From assembly GCA_903838095.1 (NCBI GenBank), contig CAILXE010000302.1, forward strand, positions 1 to 5,198: DNA of 5,198 nt, in the 5' to 3' direction. Below the pieces are notes generated by a model, which did not search any database, was not told the DNA's origin, and saw nothing but the letters and a program-made list of their open reading frames with translations. Shown here piece by piece: positions 1 through 5,198 of this stretch (within the stretch, counting starts at the first letter, position 1; every line of letters begins with the position of its first letter). The position numbers and the translations under genes are program-made. Source of the DNA: an uncultured Chlorobiaceae bacterium. GTDB lineage: Bacteria; Bacteroidota; Chlorobiia; Chlorobiales; Chlorobiaceae.

Positions 1-205
1 AGCATTTTTTTGCTTTCAATAAGAATATCTTTTCTAAACCAAACAGTGTTATTTTTTAACAATATATGGTTTTCTCACAGCCTAAAAAAAGGCATGCTCA
101 CAAACAAGAGAACTTTGTATACCTGAACATATCCTTTGCCTGTAAGCACACCTTGCACACAACACCAACGATTAAACAGATCTTATTGCATTAATATTTA
201 ACACA
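1..205. other. AT-rich intergenic stretch, no gene supported
   Basis: This stretch lies downstream of the minus-strand cytochrome gene. I see no start codon with a ribosome binding site leading into a reading frame of useful length on either strand. Plus-strand frame 1 is open from the left edge to a TGA at 124-126, but the peptide is an AT-driven mix of Phe, Leu, Asn and Ser that does not resemble a protein tail. Two very short inverted repeats (agca/tgct at 1-4 and 11-14; gcct/aggc at 80-83 and 90-93) are too weak to call terminators. No clear transcription stop for the cytochrome gene is visible. Confidence 0.6.
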
Positions 206-1450
206 TCAGAAAGCAAAGCCCGCCGCGAGGGTAAATGTATTGGGAGTGCTGTCACCAACACCAACGCCACTACCCGCAGCAACTGTTGTAGGAGTTTCTG
301 TACTGTTTGTGCGATAAGTATACGTCGCAGTCAGAGATGCATTCGCTCTAAGATGTGTGGTCAAACTCATACCAATGCTCGGGTTTGCCCCATCTCTTAA
401 ATTGGTATAGGTAACCGCTGCTTTAGCCCACGGATAAATAAAGTATCCGCCATTAACAGTGTAGTTTGTAAAGCCCAGATCACTGTCTTTACTGAGCGCC
501 GCACCCCCCGTAAAACTACCGTAGTTTCCGGTTATATCAGCACCATACACCAAGGTTTCACCCGCATAAGAGGTAACACCGGAAAAGATGCCTGCCTTGC
601 CATTCATCAACGTTGCTCCAAGAGCCACATGATTGTCCAGACCGACATACTCATTACCATAAGTACCACCCGCACCACTGAGTAACCCCGCACCACCTAT
701 TTTAACCTTGGCTCGTACATATCCTAAATCATCCATCTTATTGGAGTTCGCAGTTCCGCCTTGCATAAGACCTGCGGTCAGTTTAAATCCACCGGTATCT
801 CCCTTTGTAAAGCTGAGTTCAGTGGAGTTTGAGGTTGTGAATGAAGGAAATACATTACTATGAATCTGGATGGCATTTCCAAAGTTGAAATCAGTGAACC
901 CATTCCCAAGACTTAAGTTGAGGCCTGGCCTGAATGACCATACGATATGCCCCGTTGTTGCTCCTGCTGTTGGGCTATATTGAGCGAAGGCAGACAAATT
1001 ATCCCCCATGGTACCGCCAAAAAATATCGACGCGGTATTCATTGGTCCAGTGCCATAGTTAAATGTCTCCTCCGTCCTGAGGGCCCCGTTACTTCTTGTG
1101 ACCCTGCCGGAATAATTAACAATATTTCCCCTTGCCCAAACCGAAAAAGGCGCATAACCAGGAATATCAACAGGCCAAGGTGAAGATGGAAAAGTTTTTT
1201 TCCAGCCATTGGCTCCCATTTGTAACTGCTCCTGCTTGGCATGATCATTATCCTCTCCACCTGGCCAGCGATACCCATTATTTCTGAAGGCTTCACCAAA
1301 GGCGTTTCTTGTCGGAAATCCGGAATGGCAGGTATAACAAGAGGTACTATACTTTCTCGCAAATGCGGGTATAGCAGAGCTTTCCTGACTCCAGAACATA
1401 GCCGGAACCATAAAGATTGATGCAAGCGAGGCATAAGTCAATTTTCTCAT
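206..1450 (-). CDS. Outer-membrane monohaem cytochrome c fused to a barrel-like domain (Cyc2-like architecture)
   Basis: This is a complete 414-residue exported protein. Residues 1-26 form a signal peptide (MRK start, hydrophobic core, likely cleavage after Ser-Ser-Ala26). The mature N-terminus AIPAFARKYSTSC leads straight into a single haem c site, C38-Y-T-C41-H42, followed by FPTRNAFGEAFRNNGY (45-60). A WPVDIPG block at 92-98 appears to be a family feature. From about residue 100 to the end the chain is rich in Gly, Ser, Thr and aromatics, with alternating polar and apolar strands and short turns. It ends in FTLAAGFAF with a terminal Phe, as expected of an outer-membrane beta-barrel. Monohaem cytochrome plus porin is the plan of Cyc2, the outer-membrane Fe(II) oxidase. 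The FAR...CxxCH...FG..F...GY wording is similar, but ARKY replaces the ARQTG I recall for Cyc2, so this may be a sister family. Iron or other extracellular electron transfer is therefore inference. It lies divergent from the haem-ligation genes. The ATG at 1448-1450 has a GGAG at good spacing. Confidence is high for a secreted c-type cytochrome and moderate for the barrel. Confidence 0.88.
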   Translation of the reverse strand: MRKLTYASLASIFMVPAMFWSQESSAIPAFARKYSTSCYTCHSGFPTRNAFGEAFRNNGYRWPGGEDNDHAKQEQLQMGANGWKKTFPSSPWPVDIPGYAPFSVWARGNIVNYSGRVTRSNGALRTEETFNYGTGPMNTASIFFGGTMGDNLSAFAQYSPTAGATTGHIVWSFRPGLNLSLGNGFTDFNFGNAIQIHSNVFPSFTTSNSTELSFTKGDTGGFKLTAGLMQGGTANSNKMDDLGYVRAKVKIGGAGLLSGAGGTYGNEYVGLDNHVALGATLMNGKAGIFSGVTSYAGETLVYGADITGNYGSFTGGAALSKDSDLGFTNYTVNGGYFIYPWAKAAVTYTNLRDGANPSIGMSLTTHLRANASLTATYTYRTNSTETPTTVAAGSGVGVGDSTPNTFTLAAGFAF

Positions 1451-1456
1451 AAAACA

Positions 1457-1460
1457 CTCC
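1457..1460 (-). promoter_or_regulatory. Ribosome binding site of the cytochrome gene
   Basis: On the minus strand GGAG is followed by six bases (tgtttt) and then the ATG at 1450-1448. The spacing is close to ideal. It supports this start, which also gives a well-formed signal peptide. Confidence 0.75.
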
Positions 1461-1467
1461 GTTTTTA

Positions 1468-1473
1468 ATTATA
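1468..1473 (-). promoter_or_regulatory. Possible -10 box of the cytochrome gene
   Basis: The minus strand reads a perfect TATAAT here. No TTGACA-like hexamer lies 16-18 bases upstream (the 17-base position reads gtagct). Transcription would start near 1461, leaving a leader of only about ten bases that begins at the GGAG. It could be a real promoter needing an activator, or a chance match in AT-rich DNA. Confidence 0.3.
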
Positions 1474-1841
1474 GATAAACAAATTTTCAGAGCTACTGCG
1501 CGATACAAAAAATCCACAAAAATACCTCACGGCAAGTTCAGAAGTAAACTTTTCCAATACATCCAATCCTTTATTTTGCAAAGAGTTGCACAAAAAAGAT
1601 CAGAAAAGATGGTCAAGAGAATGAGTCAACAAAAATGCGCGTCACAGAACCAGAGACGCAAAACATTTTATTACAGCGCAAAATATGAACGGCAACAACG
1701 AACAAGAATACTTCAGCAGGTTCCCGCCAAAACAGTATGTAAAATCGATGTATAAAGTTTACTGCTGAATAACAACAACAAACTCATTATTTAAGAAAGA
1801 GGTAATAAAGCGAACAAGCAGAAATCGTGAAAGAGCAAAAC

Positions 1842-1851
1842 AACAATTGTT
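1842..1851. repeat. 10-bp perfect palindrome AACAATTGTT
   Basis: The sequence reads identically on both strands. It could be half of an operator or a chance match in A+T-rich DNA. It is the leftmost of three such palindromes within 92 bases. Confidence 0.35.
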
Positions 1852-1910
1852 AAATACTTTCACCAAAAACCAACTCAACATGGGGACTAAAACCGCATAA
1901 CCCCCTAATG

Positions 1911-1920
1911 TTAAGCTTAA
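1911..1920. repeat. 10-bp perfect palindrome TTAAGCTTAA
   Basis: A perfect dyad whose centre lies 13 bp from that of the next palindrome (1924-1933). The two sit directly before an A/T tract at 1931-1952, roughly 75-100 bases upstream of the candidate resB promoter. An operator or upstream activator site is possible but unproven. Confidence 0.35.
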
Positions 1921-1923
1921 TTT

Positions 1924-1933
1924 AAGAATTCTT
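1924..1933. repeat. 10-bp perfect palindrome AAGAATTCTT
   Basis: Third perfect dyad in the intergenic region, running into a T7 and then an A-rich tract (to about 1952). Such tracts bend DNA and can act as UP-like elements, but the distance to the candidate -35 box at 2006 is too long for a classical UP element. Confidence 0.3.
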
Positions 1934-1972
1934 TTTTTAAAAACAAAAAAAATTACCGATGATCAAGGAGTT

Positions 1973-2080
1973 ATGTATCAGGAACTGAAAAAGGACGCCT
2001 GCTGTTTGTTAATCCATCATTGCACATGTATATTTGAGCGCTTCCGGAGATCAACAACAAGTATCCTGCTCAGACGATAG
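1973..2080 (+). CDS. Possible 35-residue Cys/His-rich peptide, unrecognised
   Basis: An ATG preceded by AAGGAG (1965-1970) opens a 35-codon frame closed by TAG at 2078-2080. The Shine-Dalgarno match is the best in the intergenic region, but only two bases separate it from the ATG, which is shorter than optimal. The peptide starts MYQELKKDACC and continues LLIHHCTCIF, with four Cys and two His in residues 10-19, then an Arg-rich tail (RFRRS, LLRR). It has no signal peptide and matches no family I know. It ends 29 bases before resB. A candidate promoter at 2006-2034 lies inside it, so the two interpretations compete: leader or small metal- or haem-binding peptide, or chance ORF over a promoter. 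Confidence 0.2.
   Translation: MYQELKKDACCLLIHHCTCIFERFRRSTTSILLRR
2006..2034 (+). promoter_or_regulatory. Candidate sigma-70-type promoter of resB-ccsA
   Basis: TTGTTA (2006-2011, four of six to TTGACA), a 17-base spacer and TATATT (2029-2034, five of six to TATAAT). Transcription would start near 2041 and give a leader of about 70 bases before the resB ATG. It is the best -35/-10 pair I found by eye in the intergenic region, but it was not scored against background. Confidence 0.4.
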
Positions 2081-2109
2081 TAACATAACAAGAACGACTC
2101 AATATTATT

Positions 2110-3351
2110 ATGGTAGTTGCCCGGCGCCGCTGGTTTCAGACTCCCTGGGATTTCAGGGAATCGATTTTGTTTACTGCTGCAGCACTCTGTGCAGGTTTCC
2201 TTTTTGAATTTGCCTCATCCGGGAGCAGCATAGCACTGCCCCGCCTGCCAGTCAATGCCATAATTTTGTCTCTTTTTGCGGTGCTGGTCTTAAGCATCGG
2301 TTATAGTTTCCGGAATAATCATATCGTCAAATGGTTCGGAGGAATTCCTCTTGGTCTTTGCCTGATTTTTGCGATAGCCCTTCTCTCACTGATCGGTGGC
2401 ATTGTGCCCCAGGAAGCTGGTTCATCGGGCTCGCTGGCCTCACAAGCAGGCGTCAACCATATTTTTTCAAGCTGGCCATTTGCCCTTACTGTTATTCTTT
2501 TTCTGGCGAACCTCGGGCTGTCGCTCTCATGGAAGCTCATTCCATTTAAAGTCCAGAATCTCCAGTTCATTCTTTTTCATGCAGGATTCTGGATCGCCTT
2601 GTCATGCGCCATCTTCGGCAGCGCCGATCTTCAGCGGCTTGTTGTGCCAATTGAAGAAGGGAAAGCAAACAATTTTGGTTATACGATGGAGAGCGATACT
2701 CCGCAGCACCTCCCTTTTTCTGTTTTTCTTCATGAATTTTCTCTTGAAGAGTACCCGCCTCAACTGCTGCTCTATGATCCGCACACGGACAAGCTCCTGA
2801 TGGACAAATCGCAGACTATTCTTGAAGTGCGCAAGGGCACAACGGCTTCCTGGAAGGGACTTGATGTCGTTGTGCTTGACTATATACCATTTGCCCTTCC
2901 CGGAAAGGATGGCCTTCCTCACCCTGCTGACCGCTCAACCGGCATCCCTTATGCGAAAGTACGAATCAGCGCTGACTCAACTCAGCGTGAGGCATGGATC
3001 AGCACAGGAAGCCCGATGTTGAAACCCGGTGCCGCTGCACTGGGAAACCTCTATCTCATCATGGTACCCGGCACACCAAAATCATTCCGCTCGGCCGTGA
3101 CCATTCAGGACGGCAAGGGAGATGACGTCATGGCAAATCTTGAGGTAAACAAGCCTGTGAATTTTAAGGACTGGAAGCTCTATCAGATGGGATACGATGA
3201 AAAAGCCGGACGATGGTCGAAATTGAGTCTGATTGAAGTCATCCGCGACCCATGGCTGCCAGCAGTCTATCTTGGCTTTTTTATGATTATGGCAGGAAAC
3301 ATTCTGTTTTTCTGGAATGGCATTAAACGAACAGAGGGGGCATCATCATGA
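2110..3351 (+). CDS. resB: ResB/CcsB-family cytochrome c biogenesis protein (System II)
   Basis: This 413-residue inner-membrane protein is the partner of CcsA in the System II haem-export and cytochrome c synthase complex. Hydrophobic segments lie at about 17-37, 49-66, 77-98, 124-142 and 151-171. A large outer domain of some 210 residues follows, and a last membrane helix lies at about 383-402. H157 in FILFHAGFWIAL fits the conserved intramembrane His that ligates haem in CcsB. The downstream GSADLQRLVVPIEEGK resembles the family's G-S...EGE segment. The end of the outer domain, KLYQMGYDEKAGRWS plus VIRDPWLPAVYLGF, matches the ResB pattern of a YQ..Y block, then RDP.LP.VYLGF before the last helix. 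The start is the only ATG after an in-frame TAA at 2086-2088. It lacks a clear Shine-Dalgarno site, which hints at weak or regulated initiation. The TGA overlaps the ccsA start in ATGA. No ResA/CcsX thioreductase or CcdA is in view. Confidence 0.87.
   Translation: MVVARRRWFQTPWDFRESILFTAAALCAGFLFEFASSGSSIALPRLPVNAIILSLFAVLVLSIGYSFRNNHIVKWFGGIPLGLCLIFAIALLSLIGGIVPQEAGSSGSLASQAGVNHIFSSWPFALTVILFLANLGLSLSWKLIPFKVQNLQFILFHAGFWIALSCAIFGSADLQRLVVPIEEGKANNFGYTMESDTPQHLPFSVFLHEFSLEEYPPQLLLYDPHTDKLLMDKSQTILEVRKGTTASWKGLDVVVLDYIPFALPGKDGLPHPADRSTGIPYAKVRISADSTQREAWISTGSPMLKPGAAALGNLYLIMVPGTPKSFRSAVTIQDGKGDDVMANLEVNKPVNFKDWKLYQMGYDEKAGRWSKLSLIEVIRDPWLPAVYLGFFMIMAGNILFFWNGIKRTEGASS
3334..3340 (+). promoter_or_regulatory. 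Ribosome binding site of ccsA, inside the resB end
   Basis: GAGGGGG lies seven bases before the ATG at 3348, within the last codons of resB. Together with the four-base ATGA overlap it indicates translational coupling, so that both halves of the synthase are made together. Confidence 0.65.
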
Positions 3352-4142
3352 TTACATTTACTACGGCTGCAATTCTGGCCATTGCCTGCTGGTCACTGGG
3401 AGCTATTGTAAGCATTTTTGCCAGACGTACTCCGGCGCTGAAACTCCCTGCGTTCCTTCTTGCTTTCGGAGGGTCAGTGGTTATGATAGCTTTTATCGCT
3501 TTTTATTGGTCAATTCTTGACCGTCCGCCCCTCAGAACACTTGGCGAAACCCGGCTCTGGTACGCTGCGCTGATTCCTCTTGTGGGATTTCTGGTTGAGT
3601 ACCGCTGGAAAATAGACTGGCTGAAATACTACTGTATGGCATTGGCCTCGTTTTTTCTCGTCATTAACCTGCTTCATCCTGAGGTCTTTGACAAGACGCT
3701 CATGCCTGCCCTGCAGAGTCCCTGGTTTATTCCGCATGTAGTCGTCTATCTTGTGGGATATGTGCTGCTTGCCGCCTCTTCTGTTACAGCATTGCACAAC
3801 GTCTCTCTCCAGTTGAGATCCAAAGCAAATGTGACGGGCGAATCGGTTTCGCACTATCTGGCGTTGCTTGGGTTTGTGTTTCTCTCTTTTGGTCTGATAT
3901 TCGGCGCTCTGTGGGCAAAGGAGGCATGGGGACATTACTGGACCTGGGATCCCAAGGAGACCTGGGCATTTCTCTCATGGCTGGCCTATCTCGGCTACCT
4001 TCATGCATACCGCTACAATATTGAGCGGAGCAAATTGCAGTGGTATCTTGCGCTTTCCTTTGTTGTGCTTCTGGTCTGCTGGTTTGGGGTCAACTATCTC
4101 CCTTCAGCACAGAACAGCGTCCACACGTACACGCAAAGCTGA
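3348..4142 (+). CDS. ccsA: CcsA-type cytochrome c synthase subunit with WWD domain
   Basis: This 264-residue protein has about eight membrane helices (near 4-24, 36-56, 69-86, 94-110, 127-148, 168-188, 205-222 and 231-249). It belongs to the CcmF/CcmC/CcsA haem-handling superfamily. With ResB it moves haem outward and joins it to CxxCH cysteines of apocytochromes. The Trp-rich WWD signature is at 194-206 (W194-G-H-Y-W198-T-W200-D201-P-K-E-T-W206), on the outer face between helices six and seven. The expected His ligands are visible: H130 in WFIPHV and H259 in NSVHTY flank the WWD loop on the outside, and H219 in LHAY lies in the membrane. PPLRTLGETRLWY (60-72) is the form I associate with Bacteroidota and Chlorobiota CcsA. 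Length and C-terminus are normal and it appears complete. The start is fixed by the overlap with resB and a good ribosome binding site. Confidence 0.95.
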   Translation: MITFTTAAILAIACWSLGAIVSIFARRTPALKLPAFLLAFGGSVVMIAFIAFYWSILDRPPLRTLGETRLWYAALIPLVGFLVEYRWKIDWLKYYCMALASFFLVINLLHPEVFDKTLMPALQSPWFIPHVVVYLVGYVLLAASSVTALHNVSLQLRSKANVTGESVSHYLALLGFVFLSFGLIFGALWAKEAWGHYWTWDPKETWAFLSWLAYLGYLHAYRYNIERSKLQWYLALSFVVLLVCWFGVNYLPSAQNSVHTYTQS

Positions 4143-4156
4143 AGCAATCTTCTCCT

Positions 4157-4185
4157 GGCTCTGGCTGCCACAGGTGGTCAGAGCC
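4157..4185 (+). terminator. 13-bp hairpin after ccsA, possible terminator or mRNA end structure
   Basis: Arms at 4157-4169 (GGCTCTGGCTGCC) and 4173-4185 (GGTGGTCAGAGCC) enclose the loop ACA, starting 14 bases after the ccsA stop. As plus-strand RNA the stem is continuous, with ten Watson-Crick and three G-U pairs. In the minus-strand transcript the three G-U pairs become A-C mismatches, so the structure favours the resB-ccsA mRNA. No U tract follows (the next bases are cccctgcctgcc), so it is not a canonical intrinsic terminator. It may serve Rho-dependent ending or protect the 3' end. Confidence 0.5.
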
Positions 4186-4208
4186 CCCTGCCTGCCAAGA
4201 AAAATCTG

Positions 4209-5198
4209 TCAGGAGACATAAATGGTGCGGTAATTTTCGAGGTTTTCAAGGACATGACCTGTCCCCCTGGCAACAGCAGTCAGTGGATCTTCACAGATAT
4301 GTACCGCAATTTTTGTCTCTTCCTTGATTTTTCTATCCATTCCTTTAATAAGTGACCCGCCTCCGGCAAGAAACAAACCACGATGAAGAATATCAACCGA
4401 AACTTCCGGCTTGACCATCAAAAATTCAAGACTTTTTTTGATCGCAATAATAATCTGGTTAATCGGCGTGGCCATGGCTCTCCTGATGAACACTGAATCA
4501 ATCTCCAACTCTTCGGGAAGACCGGATTCAAGATTGATGCCAATAACCGTCATCTTCAGTTCGGTGTCAAGCTTATAGGCAGAGGCAATGTGTAACTTGA
4601 CCTCTTCGGCTGTGCGCTCACCGATAACCATGTTGTATTCTTCGCGGAAATTACGAATAATTTCGCTTGTCATATCGCTTCCGGCAACCCGAAGGGACTC
4701 GCCTGATACAATTCCGCTGTAGGCTATAATGGCAATATCCGTTGTGCCGCCGCCGATATCAACAATCATATTCCCTTTTGGCTCGTGAATATCAAGGCCG
4801 ATACCAATTGCCGCAGCCATGGGCTCACTGATAAGATAAACTTTTTTGGCACCGACATGTTCGGCGGAATCCTTCACTGCCCTTTTTTCAACCTCGGTGA
4901 TCCCCGATGGAACGCTCATCACGACACAGCGAATGCCAAATGAAAACAATGTCTTTGTTTTATTGATCAAGCCTTTTATCAGCTCTTCTGTCGCCTCATA
5001 ATCAGCAATCACTCCATTTGCCAGCGGACGGATCGTGATGACGCCAGGATGTGTTTTTTCATGAATCCGATAGGCCGCATGACCAATGGCCACAATTTTA
5101 TCAGTATTGAGATCGCGGGCTACAATGGAGGGCTCATTTAAAACAATACCTTTGCCCCGGACAAAAATCAGCGTATTCGCTGTTCCAAGATCAATGGC
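4209..5198 (-). CDS. mreB: Rod shape-determining actin homologue MreB (N-terminus beyond window)
   Basis: 329 residues are visible. The frame is open to the right edge, where it reads AIDLGTANTLIFVRGKGIV, so only about ten N-terminal residues should be missing. The GTG at 5091-5093 is an internal Val codon, not the start. MreB forms ATP-dependent filaments under the inner membrane that guide the cell-wall elongation machinery. Actin-fold motifs by visible residue: phosphate-1 DLGTANT (3-9), SEPMAAAIG (124-132), phosphate-2 DIGGGTTD (147-154) and adenosine-site GGGSLIKGMD (279-288). The Glu of SEP corresponds to E. coli E143, needed for ATP hydrolysis, and is kept. The preceding Glu of the usual EEP is Ser here, and the usual GGGTTE reads GGGTTD. 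The end, HVLENLENYRTIYVS, is of normal length. The gene converges on ccsA with a 66-base gap. No terminator with a T tract is seen on this strand. Confidence 0.97.
   Translation of the reverse strand, partial: AIDLGTANTLIFVRGKGIVLNEPSIVARDLNTDKIVAIGHAAYRIHEKTHPGVITIRPLANGVIADYEATEELIKGLINKTKTLFSFGIRCVVMSVPSGITEVEKRAVKDSAEHVGAKKVYLISEPMAAAIGIGLDIHEPKGNMIVDIGGGTTDIAIIAYSGIVSGESLRVAGSDMTSEIIRNFREEYNMVIGERTAEEVKLHIASAYKLDTELKMTVIGINLESGLPEELEIDSVFIRRAMATPINQIIIAIKKSLEFLMVKPEVSVDILHRGLFLAGGGSLIKGMDRKIKEETKIAVHICEDPLTAVARGTGHVLENLENYRTIYVS

Larger units (their letters stand above)
1451..2109. other. Long divergent intergenic region, A-rich on the plus strand
   Basis: These 659 bases separate the divergently transcribed cytochrome and resB genes. 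A hand count of 1581-1900 gives about 46% A against 18% T on the plus strand, a strong strand asymmetry not seen in the flanking genes. The pentamer AACAA recurs at least ten times, at 1694, 1701, 1771, 1774, 1777, 1813, 1839, 1842, 2053, 2056 and 2087. Three 10-bp palindromes, a candidate promoter and one small ORF with a Shine-Dalgarno-like site are listed separately. I found no tRNA, no CRISPR array and no insertion sequence ends. Confidence 0.7.

Noticed and set aside
1..126. Plus-strand open frame from the left edge to TGA at 124
   Set aside because: The peptide reads as AT-rich noise with no motif. A gene tail cannot be excluded but is not supported.
1039..1434. 131-residue minus-strand frame within the cytochrome gene
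   Set aside because: It overlaps the cytochrome coding frame on the same strand, has no family features, and the real frame has a signal peptide, haem site and ribosome binding site.
1639..1659. GCGTC/GACGC inverted repeat as a hairpin
   Set aside because: Only five pairs with an 11-base loop and no T tract. Expected by chance.
1609..1755. 48-codon plus-strand ORF starting MVKRMSQQKC in the A-rich spacer
   Set aside because: No convincing ribosome binding site, and the Lys/Gln/Arg-rich composition follows directly from the A-rich strand. Not enough to call a gene.
1881..1905. GGGG...CCCC inverted repeat as a terminator
   Set aside because: Four pairs and a long loop, not followed directly by a T tract, and no gene ends just upstream.
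2396..2800. 134-residue plus-strand frame inside resB
   Set aside because: Out-of-frame shadow of resB. Its Phe/Ser-rich composition is what frame-shifted membrane-protein codons give.
3510..3935. 141-residue minus-strand frame opposite ccsA
   Set aside because: Antisense shadow of ccsA, with no start signal and no recognisable domain.
5091..5093. GTG as the start of mreB
   Set aside because: The frame continues to the window edge with the essential phosphate-1 motif DLGTANT, so this codon is internal.

Overview
The window looks like chromosomal DNA of a Gram-negative, rod-forming anaerobe. My best guess is a green sulfur bacterium (Chlorobiaceae, Chlorobiota). The clues are a PPLRTLGETRLWY-type CcsA, as I recall from Bacteroidota and Chlorobiota, the wording of the MreB protein, and an outer-membrane monohaem cytochrome with a barrel-like body. 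This placement is inference from protein sequence recall; no search was run.

Layout from left to right. Bases 1-205 are AT-rich with no supported gene. Bases 206-1450 (minus strand) encode an exported protein with one CxxCH haem site directly after the signal peptide, followed by about 320 residues that look like an outer-membrane beta-barrel ending in Phe. This is the same plan as porin-cytochrome fusions of the Cyc2 type. Bases 1451-2109 are a 659-base divergent intergenic region. Its plus strand is strikingly rich in A and poor in T. It holds three 10-bp palindromes, a possible 35-codon Cys/His-rich ORF and a plausible sigma-70-type promoter. Bases 2110-3351 and 3348-4142 (plus strand) are a translationally coupled pair encoding the two membrane halves of the System II cytochrome c synthase, ResB/CcsB and CcsA. 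A 13-bp hairpin lies in the 66-base gap after them. Bases 4209-5198 (minus strand) are the convergent mreB gene, which runs off the right edge without its first few codons.

How the parts fit. ResB and CcsA export haem and attach it to CxxCH motifs of apocytochromes outside the inner membrane. The divergent neighbour is such a client, since its C38-x-x-C41-H42 motif needs covalent haem before or while the barrel is inserted in the outer membrane. The left two thirds therefore read as a cytochrome plus maturation locus, possibly for electron transfer across the outer membrane. MreB is a cell-shape housekeeping gene with no evident link. Three of the four main genes are complete. The main open questions are the electron donor or acceptor of the outer-membrane cytochrome and the purpose of the long A-rich intergenic region.
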